From Nitrospira sp. (GTDB lineage Bacteria > Nitrospirota > Nitrospiria > Nitrospirales > Nitrospiraceae), in NCBI GenBank assembly GCA_029194665.1, contig JARFXO010000002.1, forward strand, positions 483,501 to 547,500: a stretch of 64,000 bases of DNA, in the 5' to 3' direction. The notes beneath the pieces were generated by a model, which searched no databases, was not told the origin of the DNA, and worked only from the letters and a program-made list of their open reading frames with translations. Shown one piece after another: positions 1-8,687 of this stretch. A program made the translations under genes and the position numbers. How positions within the stretch are numbered: position 1 is the stretch's first letter; every line of letters starts with the position of its first letter.

Positions 1-240
1 GCGGCTGATCGCCCAATTCAAGGGGCCCGAATTATTGGGTCCCGCCATGTCCGGCTGAAAGGACAGGGTTTCTCCGAGCCACTGCCCAGTGCTGTTTCCT
101 TTGAGGTCGGCCAATACAACGCCGGATAGGACCAGCAACCATTTCTGATCATGTATGCTCGCGGGCGAACGTTCTCCCACTGCGAGAGCGGCCGGGGTGA
201 TGAGCCAATTCTGACCAGCGAAGTTTGTGATTGTTTTCAT
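1..240 (-). CDS. hypothetical protein, 3' end cut by window edge
   Basis: The ATG at 240 (minus strand) follows an AAGGAGAA Shine-Dalgarno at good spacing, and the frame stays open for 80 codons to the window edge, so the C-terminus is missing. The protein begins MKTITNFAGQNWLITPAAL and looks soluble, with no signal peptide or membrane segment. I do not recognise the family. It points away from the tyrosinase gene's upstream side and is separated from it by about 470 bp. Confidence 0.6.
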   Translation of the reverse strand, partial: MKTITNFAGQNWLITPAALAVGERSPASIHDQKWLLVLSGVVLADLKGNSTGQWLGETLSFQPDMAGPNNSGPLNWAISR

Positions 241-714
241 AGAGGTTCTCCTTTTTCAGTTTGATGCCCTAACTATCAAGTGAACCGCTCATCCGCCTGG
301 GATGAGCACACGGCATATCTCGTGCTGAATCGTCTCTGCAACCTACCAGAAACATCCGCAATCTCTGTCCCTTGTTCGCCTGCGTCAGGATGTCGTGGGC
401 CGAGATAGACGGCGAAGCACGGCCGTCTATCCAGATATTGTTCCTGGGTATATCCAGGGATCAACGCCCCAAAGGCGGAGGAAGTAAAAGGGAATAAGTC
501 CATTGTTCCATAGTGCGGTTCCACCTCTCGTGCCGTGTGGTCACTATGCGAGGATCAGACCTTGCCATGTGCATTCCTCGTCTCCCTCTGCTTATTGGCA
601 TGCACACAGCAAGATGTGACCTCAATTCATTAATGACCCCGATTCCTTCACGCTTCCCAGCTAACGGAGTCTTCATAGCTGAAGCTCAACTCCGCTTGCC
701 ACCACAATGGGCAG
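241..714. other. intergenic stretch without recognisable gene
   Basis: Only short open frames without ribosome binding sites or familiar sequence are present. The stretch lies between a minus-strand gene start and a minus-strand gene end, so it should hold the promoter of the left gene and the terminator of the tyrosinase gene. I could not identify either with confidence. Confidence 0.4.
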
Positions 715-2724
715 TTACTCCCTCGTGACTTTAATACGTCCAATTTTCACTTTGGCCGGTTTGCCGGCCTTCTCAATCATCTCCCTCCTCTCCCTTCCTG
801 GAGGTGCTTGTGGACCCGTTTTCACGAACGTCACCTTCACGTCCCCAGTCCATCTCCCGGCATTTTTCAGTTTCGCTTCGACGTCGGACAAGTCAAAGGC
901 ATAGGACCCTTGCGTTGGTTTCCCTGCCCGCTCCGTCTCGCTCTTTGGTGACAGGCCAAAGAAGGAGATATTTCCCACATAGTAGGCGCTCTGATAATTA
1001 GGCGCTTCACCTTCAGGCAAGTTGACGTACACCTCATAATGTCCGATAGGGATATCCTCGATCTCGACGTCTTCAAGGTGGAGCACGAGTCCGCCCTTGA
1101 CCACCTCCCGTTTTTCCTCTGGAAGTTTCAATTGGACCGATACAGGCTCATCCTTGAGCATGAGATGACTCGTGTCCTTTTCGGTAAGGAGCCTTGGTTG
1201 GCCGACCTGACTGGATGCTTTCTCCTGCCCACGAATCTTGTGTTGTTCTGGAGGGTCGTTATAGCGGTAATTCAATTGGGTCACCGTATTGAGTATGTCG
1301 GCGCCTGTCAATGTCACCTGAGTTCCATTTTCATCGAAAAAGGTAAAGGAGGCAGTCAGCCATGGATCGCCCTGCCCTGGGGTGGGATTGCTCCGCCCAT
1401 TCCCTTGGGCGAGCCAGACTTCCCATAGACGATCAATGTTGGTGTGATGGAGCCAGAACACCGGATCACGGGCTGCAAACTCGAAGCTGCCCATCCAGCC
1501 GCCGATGTTGACGTGCACAGCGTCGTGCGGGGTACTCTCGAATTGACTATGGGGACCCAGACCATGACCGGGACCGGATCGCTGGCCGCCAAAACTCAGA
1601 CTACTACCGGCCGGAGAGCTGAAGTTGATACGGGACAAGGCAGAGAGTTGCACCGCTGATGAGGGGAGGAGTCCTCCGGCATTCATCACGGAACTTCTGT
1701 CCGTCACGAACAGATGGTTGCTCGAAGAGTTTGCCGGCTCTCGATAGGGCAGTGGAATTTGGCGTGCATTGGGATCGCCTGCGTCACTGTAGTCCCAGTA
1801 GGGAAGCGCCAATTCTGGATTACCAGAGGCCTTCCGCAGGATACGCTCGAAATAATAGAGATACATGCGGTGCCACGCGAGGAAATACCAGCTTCCATGC
1901 TGGCAGGAGTTCCATGCCTCTAGCGTCTGAGCGTCGAAGGTTCCATGAATGTTGGCCTGATAGATCCAGCTGGTTGGATCTGTCTCCGGCCGGCTCTGCA
2001 TCACTTCAATGCCGTGGCGCAGAGCGTTGAGGTCCGTATCCGTGAAAGTCTTGATATTACGTCGGGTCGCTACCCCACAGGAAGGACATGGCCACCAGCG
2101 ATGGTACATGGCCAGATCGGTCCCGCCGGCGAAACAATCGATGCGATTCGCACCCCAACTAACGCAGTCAGGTGCCTCCAGAATAGTGCCTCCGAGACTT
2201 TCCCAGCCGCCCCACTGGCTCCCATCCCACCAGCGATGGTGCATGGCAAGATCGGTCCCGCGCGCGAAGCAATCGATGCGATTCGCACCCCAACTGACAC
2301 ACTCGGGCGCCTCCAGAATGACACCGCCCAGGCTTTCCCAGCCGCCCCATTGGCTCCCATCCCACCACCGATGGTACATGGCAAGATCGGTCCCGCGCGC
2401 GAAACAATCGATACGATTCGCACCCCAACTAACACAGTCCGGCGCCTCCAAAATGACACCGCCCAGGCTTTCCCAGCCGCCCCATTGGCTCCCGTCCCAC
2501 CAGCGGTGGTACATGGCGCTGTCCGTTCCCCGGGCGAAGCAATCAATGCGGTCTGAGCTCCAACTGACACAATTCGGTTCTTCCGGTATAGTTCCTCCCA
2601 AATTCTCCCATCCACCCCATTGGGCTCTCGCACTCGTTGGATCACTCAAAATTCCTAGCACGCACATCAATAGAAGAAAGACGATCATAGTCCAAGAACT
2701 AGACCTCATGTTATGTGTGCTCAT
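715..2724 (-). CDS. secreted tyrosinase (type-3 copper) with N-terminal propeller-type repeats
   Basis: Predicted type-3 copper monophenol or diphenol oxidase of 669 aa. An N-terminal signal-like hydrophobic stretch (about residues 12-27, ending near ARAQ) suggests export. Residues 36-213 are four 45-aa repeats of the WGGWESLGG type ending CFARGTD and YHRWWDG, resembling PLL/DUF346 lectin-propeller blades. The tyrosinase core follows. CuA ligands are probably H259, H276 (CQHGSW) and H285 (AWHRMYL); CuB is given by HDAVH and [12 protein letters not shown]. The last 170 residues resemble the C-terminal domains of plant-type polyphenol oxidases. An AAGGA box precedes the ATG. A family assignment as tyrosinase is firm; the lectin-like role of the repeats is inference. 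Confidence 0.9.
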   Translation of the reverse strand: MSTHNMRSSSWTMIVFLLLMCVLGILSDPTSARAQWGGWENLGGTIPEEPNCVSWSSDRIDCFARGTDSAMYHRWWDGSQWGGWESLGGVILEAPDCVSWGANRIDCFARGTDLAMYHRWWDGSQWGGWESLGGVILEAPECVSWGANRIDCFARGTDLAMHHRWWDGSQWGGWESLGGTILEAPDCVSWGANRIDCFAGGTDLAMYHRWWPCPSCGVATRRNIKTFTDTDLNALRHGIEVMQSRPETDPTSWIYQANIHGTFDAQTLEAWNSCQHGSWYFLAWHRMYLYYFERILRKASGNPELALPYWDYSDAGDPNARQIPLPYREPANSSSNHLFVTDRSSVMNAGGLLPSSAVQLSALSRINFSSPAGSSLSFGGQRSGPGHGLGPHSQFESTPHDAVHVNIGGWMGSFEFAARDPVFWLHHTNIDRLWEVWLAQGNGRSNPTPGQGDPWLTASFTFFDENGTQVTLTGADILNTVTQLNYRYNDPPEQHKIRGQEKASSQVGQPRLLTEKDTSHLMLKDEPVSVQLKLPEEKREVVKGGLVLHLEDVEIEDIPIGHYEVYVNLPEGEAPNYQSAYYVGNISFFGLSPKSETERAGKPTQGSYAFDLSDVEAKLKNAGRWTGDVKVTFVKTGPQAPPGRERREMIEKAGKPAKVKIGRIKVTRE
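2074..2619 (-). repeat. four tandem 135-bp coding repeats in the tyrosinase gene
   Basis: The DNA coding for residues 36-213 is a near-identical tandem repeat of 135 bp, four units, the last diverging into a PCPSCG linker. The near identity at nucleotide level points to recent amplification or ongoing homogenisation. Confidence 0.9.
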
Positions 2725-2764
2725 AGTTGTCCTTTCCTCAGCAGGATGAAATGTTCTGAGGGTT

Positions 2765-4258
2765 TCATCGGTTCACCGCTGTCGTCGAATTCCGCGCGAG
2801 CGTTCGAATGGCTTCGATGCCGGGTAAGAAGAAGTAGGCACCGCCGCGCACCTGTACGAACCGGTGCATGCCGGCATAGCGGCAGCGGATCGGTTCGCCT
2901 TGGACGGTGAACTGTCCTGTTCGACCATCCTGGACGCCGATCAAGGGATCGGGATCTTCGTACAAATTCCCGAACTTTGGATTGTTGGCCCAGAGGCTCT
3001 GCACAAATTCAAACTGGCGGCCGATGGAGGCGTTCAGACAGAGAAAATGAAGTCCGCGCTCCACCCCATTGTCGACGGCGCGCATGATGCCCTTGGGATC
3101 CATATTCTCGACCAGCGGCGGTCCATAGGCCCTGGAACGCCGGATGATGCGATGCTGATTAGCCAGTCCCAAAGCCCGTGCTGGATCATCACCCAGTGAG
3201 TCGCGCGGATTGGTTCGGCGGATGTGCGCCCCGATGGGACAACGTATGCCATGGGGATCGGGATGATCTCGGTCGCTCGCGTAGAGAAATCGATCGTGCG
3301 TCCGTGCCTCAGGATTGGGATGATCCGGGGACAGGACCAGGGGGGTGCCATCAGGCCAGCGCCCGACCATTTTCGCCGCCAGCTTGATCGCTGCGTCTGC
3401 TTCACTGTCTGAGCATGCAGCGACATAGTTCCAGAATTGCTTGACGTCCTGCCGCATCTGCCGGAACACGAGAAACGTGCCGTTCCTCCCGAAACCCAGG
3501 CCCTGGGCATCAGTAGGCCCCTCCGGCATTTCGCCGTATGAGTTGGCGTACCCGAGCAGCACTTCTCCTGGCGCAATGCGGTTCCCCTCCGCCGGAGTCA
3601 CATGCGGATCGCGCGGAGGCATCCCCGCCACATGCGGCTGGCCGATTCCGTCCCTGAAACCGAAATGTTCCTTCGGCCCGACTGCTCGTCCGTCGGCCTC
3701 ACGCTCAGGGCCGGCAAGAAATACCGTGTCGAGCCGTTTGAGTTCACGGAGCCCCTGATCCGTTCCACGAGGTAACAGCTGCTCGATCCGCTCGCGCAGC
3801 ATGTGCGCATCCTGCGCGTATACCATCAGCATCACGTGCAGCCTCGGGTCCGGCCGCGGATGGTCGTCGGTCCGCATCGAATCGCGTCCGGCCCCCCATT
3901 CCCAGTTGACGGCGCGGCTCTCGCCACGGTCACCCAACAATCGTTCCCGCTGCAGGGTGGCCATCCCCTCTCGGAATTCACGGGGAAATTGATTCAGCAC
4001 CTCCGCCGCCAGGCCCAACACGCTCAACCCCTGGCTGGTGAAGGCCACATGCACCGCGCTCATGCGCCTGGGATGATCGAGGTCGGGCCGACTGACCTGC
4101 TCGATCTGTTCGACCAAACCGGCGAGCCATGCGCGGGCACGTTCATGGTCCGTCACCTGGCACAGGACGAAGATCGCCGACGGCAGCTCCACATAGTCGT
4201 GCTGTACCAATCCTTGAATGTCGTGATACTCCAGCCGAGGTTCGTTGGACGGAATCAT
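2765..4258 (-). CDS. Dyp-type peroxidase
   Basis: Heme peroxidase of the dye-decolorising family, 497 aa, predicted to oxidise phenolic or dye substrates with H2O2. The family signature [10 protein letters not shown] (near residue 216) with the catalytic Asp and the IRRTNPRD segment (near 351) are both visible. The start ATG is preceded by AGAGGTCGAAG. No Tat signal is seen, so it is probably cytoplasmic or membrane-associated through partners. It lies 27 bp from the next gene upstream and 40 bp from the tyrosinase, all on the same strand, suggesting co-transcription of several oxidative enzymes. Confidence 0.92.
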   Translation of the reverse strand: MIPSNEPRLEYHDIQGLVQHDYVELPSAIFVLCQVTDHERARAWLAGLVEQIEQVSRPDLDHPRRMSAVHVAFTSQGLSVLGLAAEVLNQFPREFREGMATLQRERLLGDRGESRAVNWEWGAGRDSMRTDDHPRPDPRLHVMLMVYAQDAHMLRERIEQLLPRGTDQGLRELKRLDTVFLAGPEREADGRAVGPKEHFGFRDGIGQPHVAGMPPRDPHVTPAEGNRIAPGEVLLGYANSYGEMPEGPTDAQGLGFGRNGTFLVFRQMRQDVKQFWNYVAACSDSEADAAIKLAAKMVGRWPDGTPLVLSPDHPNPEARTHDRFLYASDRDHPDPHGIRCPIGAHIRRTNPRDSLGDDPARALGLANQHRIIRRSRAYGPPLVENMDPKGIMRAVDNGVERGLHFLCLNASIGRQFEFVQSLWANNPKFGNLYEDPDPLIGVQDGRTGQFTVQGEPIRCRYAGMHRFVQVRGGAYFFLPGIEAIRTLARNSTTAVNR

Positions 4259-4285
4259 CTTCGACCTCTCATCACATGTGCACCG

Positions 4286-5839
4286 TTACAGACACCGCAA
4301 CCAAGCCGCTTGCGCTTCGCCGGTCAGCGGCAGGAACAACCCCTGCGCAATGTCGGTATTGCCGTTCACGTTGGTGACACTGAGCCGGGGATAGGCGCTA
4401 TACCACACCTGAGTCGGAACTTGATGGTCTCTGGTCCACCGCTTGAACTCCTGCTCTCGTCGCGCGCCGCCTTCAGATACCCGCACCGTCGGCAGCCGGG
4501 AAAACCAAGGCAAGAATCGGAGGACGAGCATCGTGAGGCGCACCAGTCCAGTCACCGTGTGGAACCGGACCCGCGGGAAAAAGGTCGTATTGCACCAGAT
4601 ACCGGTGAGTCCGTCCGACGCCTGGTCGATGAAATCGCCCAGATAACTTTCCCAACTGAAATCGTAATTACTGAAGAAGAGCAGCCTCCGATTATTGTCG
4701 ATCAAGACCCAGCGGGCAAAATGGATCGTTGAGAGCCCTGTCAAGGTGCCACGCACGAACAGCGCGCGGGCCAGAAAGTTGGTGATCGCCAACAGGCCGC
4801 GCAAGAGCGCAAGCCTGACCATGCCGGGCTTGATGTTCGCCACATGCGTCATTTGGTTTTGCACCAAGGGGCCACGGTCTTCGAGTTCCGTCACGATCCG
4901 GAGACGGACGTCGCTCCGGTCGGCCACATAGGGGTCGATCGACCCATCCACCTGCTTCGGAGGCCCTTCCCGTTGCAATATTCGTTGCTCACGCCCATGC
5001 TCGATCCGATCGAGCAGGTTCACCAGGGCGGCGAAGAGCGCGAATGCCGCGATTGGGGTCGACAACGTGAAGAGCACGCGAGCCGGAATCTGATCGAAGA
5101 AGTGCGTCCCGATTCCATACAGAATCCCCAACAGAATCAGTCCTGCGAGGGGAACCAGGAGAAGCGTTCTTGTCGCGATATCAGGCGGCAGTCCGCTTGA
5201 AGGCGCCGATCTCCACCCGCTTCGGCCTGTCGCCTCACGTAATCGCTCAACGATGGTGGCCGGAGCTGCCGACCCAGTGGCATGAATCCGATCGAGCTCC
5301 AGTTCCAACCACAGACGGAGTTCCTCTTCGCTCTGATCGTCGACCGTTAGGATCTGTTGAGTCGACCGCCCGGGATGTCCTCGATAAAAAGCCGCCTCCT
5401 GTCGTATATGCGTCGATAAGTAGACTTGCAGCGACTCACTCCCAGGCGGAGGGTCGCAAAAGGAGTAGATCGTGCGCAGGGCCGGCTCGGCAACCAGGAC
5501 CAGTTCATTCAGGTGCTCCTCGAATGGGCCGTCATAGTCGGTCGAGAAGACCAGGCTGGCCGCAATGGGTCCGCCCGCTGCATCGCGTGCCGGCTCAAGG
5601 AGCACCCAACGAAGGAAATGCACCGTCGTCAGCCGGCCAAACTCGATGAAATTGGGGCCAGATTGAATGGCTCGCGATGGAGGGAGATCGTCGCGAACTT
5701 TTTCCAGTTTGACGCTGCCGGCTCCTGGCTCACCCGGATTGATAATGTTCTGGCCGACGGCATTCAACAGCGCTCGAAGCCCTTCAATCTTCTCATCCGG
5801 TACCGGCACGATCACCGTCAACGCGTGTTGTTCAACCAT
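4286..5839 (-). CDS. unrecognised membrane protein with internal duplication
   Basis: A 517-aa protein. An upstream in-frame extension to 6148 exists but would run through a palindromic repeat and into the P450 gene, so I chose the ATG at 5839. Two hydrophobic segments occur mid-protein (around TRTLLLVPLAGLILLGILYG and VLFTLSTPIAAFALFAALV). Segments on either side are similar: LTTVHFLRWVLLEP followed by STDYDGPFEEHLNEL, and LSTIHFARWVLID followed by SNYDFSWESYLGDF. Each may form a ferredoxin-like or Dyp-like alpha/beta unit. I cannot name the function. Its place between a Dyp peroxidase and a P450 suggests a role with them. Confidence 0.75.
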   Translation of the reverse strand: MVEQHALTVIVPVPDEKIEGLRALLNAVGQNIINPGEPGAGSVKLEKVRDDLPPSRAIQSGPNFIEFGRLTTVHFLRWVLLEPARDAAGGPIAASLVFSTDYDGPFEEHLNELVLVAEPALRTIYSFCDPPPGSESLQVYLSTHIRQEAAFYRGHPGRSTQQILTVDDQSEEELRLWLELELDRIHATGSAAPATIVERLREATGRSGWRSAPSSGLPPDIATRTLLLVPLAGLILLGILYGIGTHFFDQIPARVLFTLSTPIAAFALFAALVNLLDRIEHGREQRILQREGPPKQVDGSIDPYVADRSDVRLRIVTELEDRGPLVQNQMTHVANIKPGMVRLALLRGLLAITNFLARALFVRGTLTGLSTIHFARWVLIDNNRRLLFFSNYDFSWESYLGDFIDQASDGLTGIWCNTTFFPRVRFHTVTGLVRLTMLVLRFLPWFSRLPTVRVSEGGARREQEFKRWTRDHQVPTQVWYSAYPRLSVTNVNGNTDIAQGLFLPLTGEAQAAWLRCL

Positions 5840-5858
5840 GTCATTCACCAATTTCCAG

Positions 5859-5980
5859 CAGGATGCGCAAAAAGGCCGTCCAGCAAGGCCGCAGCGAGCG
5901 AAGCGGCGAGGCGTACGCTTCGGTACGTTGAGCCTCTGAGCGACGCGAGAACGCCGCTGGCGGGCTTTTTCCGCATCCTG
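5859..5980. repeat. large imperfect palindrome, REP/BIME-like
   Basis: A 122-bp inverted repeat whose outer arms are CAGGATGCG and CGCATCCTG, each followed inward by an A- or T-run and matching GC-rich arms, with an inner hairpin around GAGGCGTACG. It fills the gap between the 517-aa protein gene and the P450 gene. It looks like a dispersed intergenic palindrome and could fold in RNA as a processing or attenuation signal. Confidence 0.75.
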
Positions 5981-5990
5981 CCACGCTCGA

Positions 5991-7289
5991 TCAATTCGCC
6001 ACCGTGAGAAGCAACCGATCCGGAAATGGGCCATCCCAGGCGATGCGTCCGTCCCATCCGCAGGCTCGGGATACCTTGCCAAGTCGCAGCACGGCAGCCG
6101 CCAGCAGTGGGATCTGCACGCCGTTGATGTAGCGACCCTGGCAGGCATGGAGGCCTGAACTAAAGTGCAGATACTCTGTCGGATTCCTGTCGGTCCGAAA
6201 TTCCCCGGGTTCGTGAAACACCGCTGGGTCGAACATCCCGGAGAACGTACCGAAGACGACGATCTTGCCCTTCGGTAGTCGGCGCTCGCGCGGGCTGTCG
6301 CGACCGACGGTGGCTCCTTCCTGGCTGTATCGGGTCACGAACGGATTATGCGGATTGAATCGCAAGGCTTCGAACACATACCGCGCCACAGTCGCCTCGT
6401 CGCCGGCTAATGCTGCCTCACGAGCAGCGGCCCATGAGGCGGGACGTCGCAACAGTTCGTCGATGGCCCGAACCGCGGACGCGCTGGTCGTGTCGAGTGC
6501 CCCGATAATCAGGCCGGAGATATTCCGGCGCACCGCGTCGTCGTCCAGCCATTCCATGCCTGGTTCGCGCTGTCGACGCAGCATGCGGGTGAGCACGTCA
6601 TCAGGCACGTCCTGACGGCCGGAGGCGATCTCGTCCTTGCGCCGAGCGATCCATCCGAGGAGATAGGGCCGGAGTTGTTCGAACGATTCCTCAGCCTGGC
6701 GCGCGGTCTCTGGACAGTCGAGGGGATTCAGGAACAAATCGTTGAACAGGGTCCGCATCCAGCGCAGCATCACTGCATCATCCGGCCCGGGCACGCCAAA
6801 ATACTCACCGAGCACGCGCAGCGGCACGATGCGGGTCAGTCCGCCGACCACGTCCAGCCACCCCTGTCGGCGCGCGCGTTCCATGCATTCCTCGGCCCTG
6901 GTCGAGACAATGGCGCGGATGCGCTCGAGATCCGTGCGATACATGACGTCGTTCAAGAGGTCCTTTTCACGGTCATGTTGTGGGGAACGGTCCATGCTCA
7001 AGACAAAGGGGCCGTTGTCGCGATTCGTGCGCTCCGCGTTGATCTCGGCAATCGTGAACTCTGTGTCATGCGCCAGCCCGTCCACCACATCGGCGTGCCG
7101 ACTGACAATCACCAGTTTGCCCAGCTCCAGCACCGGCGCCCATCGTCTCAAGATCGCGTTGAACAGGCGAAACACCCACGGCGCGGTCAGCCACGATCGA
7201 ATGGTGTCACTGCGGGGGATGAGGCAGGAGCGCCAGGTGGAGGGTAGCCGGGGCTTCTGATTCATGCGGACAAGAGGACTCTCTGTCAT
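5991..7289 (-). CDS. cytochrome P450
   Basis: A 432-aa heme monooxygenase. The heme-ligand loop FSSGLHACQG is present near the C-terminus with the proximal Cys, and the helix-I region (GALDTTSA) and an ExxR-type segment (FEALRF) are visible. The open frame extends to 7367, but the ATG at 7289 has a GGAG box about nine bases upstream, so I prefer it. No N-terminal anchor is seen, as in soluble bacterial P450s. No ferredoxin or reductase gene lies next to it, so redox partners must be elsewhere. It is the first gene of the minus-strand oxidative set. Confidence 0.92.
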   Translation of the reverse strand: MTESPLVRMNQKPRLPSTWRSCLIPRSDTIRSWLTAPWVFRLFNAILRRWAPVLELGKLVIVSRHADVVDGLAHDTEFTIAEINAERTNRDNGPFVLSMDRSPQHDREKDLLNDVMYRTDLERIRAIVSTRAEECMERARRQGWLDVVGGLTRIVPLRVLGEYFGVPGPDDAVMLRWMRTLFNDLFLNPLDCPETARQAEESFEQLRPYLLGWIARRKDEIASGRQDVPDDVLTRMLRRQREPGMEWLDDDAVRRNISGLIIGALDTTSASAVRAIDELLRRPASWAAAREAALAGDEATVARYVFEALRFNPHNPFVTRYSQEGATVGRDSPRERRLPKGKIVVFGTFSGMFDPAVFHEPGEFRTDRNPTEYLHFSSGLHACQGRYINGVQIPLLAAAVLRLGKVSRACGWDGRIAWDGPFPDRLLLTVAN

Positions 7290-7497
7290 AGCATTCACTC
7301 CGCAGGACTTCAGGTCTCGATAGATCGACCTCACCAGGCCATGGAACAAACTTACTGTCCTGGTCAATGCGAGCAGTTGCCTTCTACTTATGCAAGAATG
7401 CCACCGTTACGAGATGAGGGACTGCACAAGTAGCCGGCGTTCCAATACCCTTGGAGAATGCGGACGATGCGCATTGGCAGTTCTTCGTAGTGAGCCA

Positions 7498-7666
7498 CTG
7501 CACTCTTATTCCTACACCCACAGGTATCGAAAGCGATACAGTGCCGTATCCATTGCGATACAGTGTCGCTCGACTAAAAATGTAGACTGGGTAGAGCTGA
7601 AGGAATCTTCTGGCAGGACGGGGTTCCGTGGGATTTGAGTCACAGCTCCAGCGCTCACCGGGGTTC
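7498..7666 (+). repeat. duplicated segment A, copy 1
   Basis: About 170 bp that align closely with 11601-11770. Shared features include two GTATC-type palindromes and a long common stretch through the ATCTTCTGGCAGGACGGG region. The homology continues across the MITE at 7667-7881 and resumes at once beyond it. Confidence 0.85.
7524..7561. promoter_or_regulatory. paired palindromic sites, possible activator binding sites
   Basis: Two 16-bp inverted repeats occur in tandem: GTATCG-AAAG-CGATAC at 7524-7539 and GTATCC-ATTG-CGATAC at 7546-7561. Their centres are 22 bp apart, two helical turns, as expected for a cooperative dimer-binding protein. The pair is preserved in the duplicate at 11626-11663. 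They could be upstream activator sites for the sigma-54-like box at 8069. Confidence 0.5.
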
Positions 7667-7881
7667 TAGCCCGCAATATTCATGAGTGTTTCTACTGCAA
7701 CCGCCGATACGCGGCTGCGACGAGCCTGGCCGCGGTTTGTCTGCGGCCTAGCGGGCAGGCTCGCCCCTCAAGGCCTCAACATACTGTTTCAAGTATGCCT
7801 CGGCCTCTCGGGGCTCCGCGTGCCCGTCTCGCCAGGCGTCTTGTCGGTTTCGTCACGAACCATCATGAATAATGCGGACTA
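7667..7881. mobile_element. 215-bp MITE with TA target duplication
   Basis: A short element bounded by near-perfect inverted repeats: GCCCGCAATATTCATGA on the left and TCATGAATAATGCGGAC on the right, 15 of 17 pairs matching, with TA directly outside each end. The duplicated segment at 11769 carries the uninterrupted sequence with a single TA, so this is an occupied/empty pair. It has no transposase gene. TA duplication points to an IS630/Tc1-mariner-type helper. Confidence 0.85.
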
Positions 7882-8285
7882 TGGGTTGGTTTTTCGTTTT
7901 CGGATAGATTTGAATCTATTTGGATTCACCTCTTGAATCCATTTCGATACATCGCACGGGGATCGTGAGAGAAGCGTCCTCTTTATGGAGATAGGTCCGA
8001 CATATGTAGAACATTGAAATTGTTAATAATACGTATTGCCTGATGGAATCGGCATTCCGCGTCCCTCCTGGCATCTTGTTTGCTGCCCAATCAATTGCCA
8101 GCGGGGTGCATCAAGGGAGGGCCCTCAAAAATTCGTCGGCCATCAGCTTGATTCCTTCAACATCCAGATGAAGGAGAGAGCATTGGTACGCACAGAGGAA
8201 TATGTCATCCCATTTCATCCCGTGGCCTCAATTCATCCCGGGGATTAGAGTAGAGTGCTGAACCGACTTGCAGGATACAAGGGCT
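7882..8285 (+). repeat. duplicated segment B, copy 1
   Basis: About 380 bp (from about 7905) matching 12427-12795, after a short stretch (7882-7905) that matches the 3' end of the DUF1284 gene of the other copy. Copy 1 therefore seems to have lost nearly all of a DUF1284 gene between A and B. The segment includes a sigma-54-like box and a short open frame led by AAGGAGAG. Confidence 0.85.
8069..8084 (+). promoter_or_regulatory. sigma-54-like -24/-12 promoter, copy 1
   Basis: TGGCATCTTGTTTGCT has the GG and GC dinucleotides exactly 10 bases apart, the hallmark spacing of RpoN promoters. The box is kept in the duplicate with one change. It would give a leader of about 300 nt before the propeptide-like gene. 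Confidence 0.5.
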
Positions 8286-8396
8286 GAACCGGCTGAGTGC
8301 GCTGTGCTAGACGCTCTGCCGCTCATTGTTCCATTTTATGCATTTGTACTAAGCGGCTGTTCAAACAACCTGCCGTGGGGCAATTCAGTGTCCAAT

Positions 8397-8663
8397 ATGA
8401 ACGCTCCGGTCGAACTTATCGTCAAGCTCGCTCCGGCTGCAGTGGAGCCGGGAAGCCCTGGACATCGTGCAGTTCAAGCCTGCGTGACTCGGGCTGGTGT
8501 TTCGATAAAGCCTCTTCACCAGTCAACCTCGGAATCAGAATTAGCCACATATTTCATAGCCCACGTTGATCCGGCAAAGATCGAAAATATTGTCGAACAA
8601 TTGCTTGCCTGCGAAGGCGTTGACAGTGCCTACGCAAAGCCTCGTGGTAAACCACCTGGATAA
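8397..8663 (+). CDS. stand-alone subtilase-propeptide-like protein (putative protease inhibitor/chaperone)
   Basis: An 88-aa protein from the ATG at 8397; the frame is open further upstream, with a possible lipobox (VLSGC) near 8350, so a longer lipoprotein form is possible. Its C-terminal half (LATYFIAHVDPAKIENIVEQ and EGVDSAYAKPRG) matches the end of the prodomain of the adjacent subtilase (LADQLLAHDLVEAAYVKPAG). Inhibitor-I9-type prodomains fold and inhibit their protease, so a separate copy could act in trans. It ends 24 bp before the protease gene and is probably co-transcribed with it. No strong Shine-Dalgarno is seen. Confidence 0.65.
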   Translation: MNAPVELIVKLAPAAVEPGSPGHRAVQACVTRAGVSIKPLHQSTSESELATYFIAHVDPAKIENIVEQLLACEGVDSAYAKPRGKPPG

Positions 8664-8687
8664 AACAGCCGAAAGGAGGAATCGAAC

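Noticed and set aside
2009..2749. Long plus-strand frames opposite the propeller repeats of the tyrosinase
   Set aside because: They repeat in step with the 135-bp units, have no ribosome binding site, and the minus strand has the recognisable protein.
3803..4732. 309-aa plus-strand open frame
   Set aside because: It crosses the boundary of two minus-strand genes, overlapping the Dyp peroxidase start, and has no motif.
5840..6148. N-terminal extension of the 517-aa protein
   Set aside because: It would translate the palindromic repeat and overlap the P450 gene; the Arg/Cys-rich text is typical of non-coding sequence.
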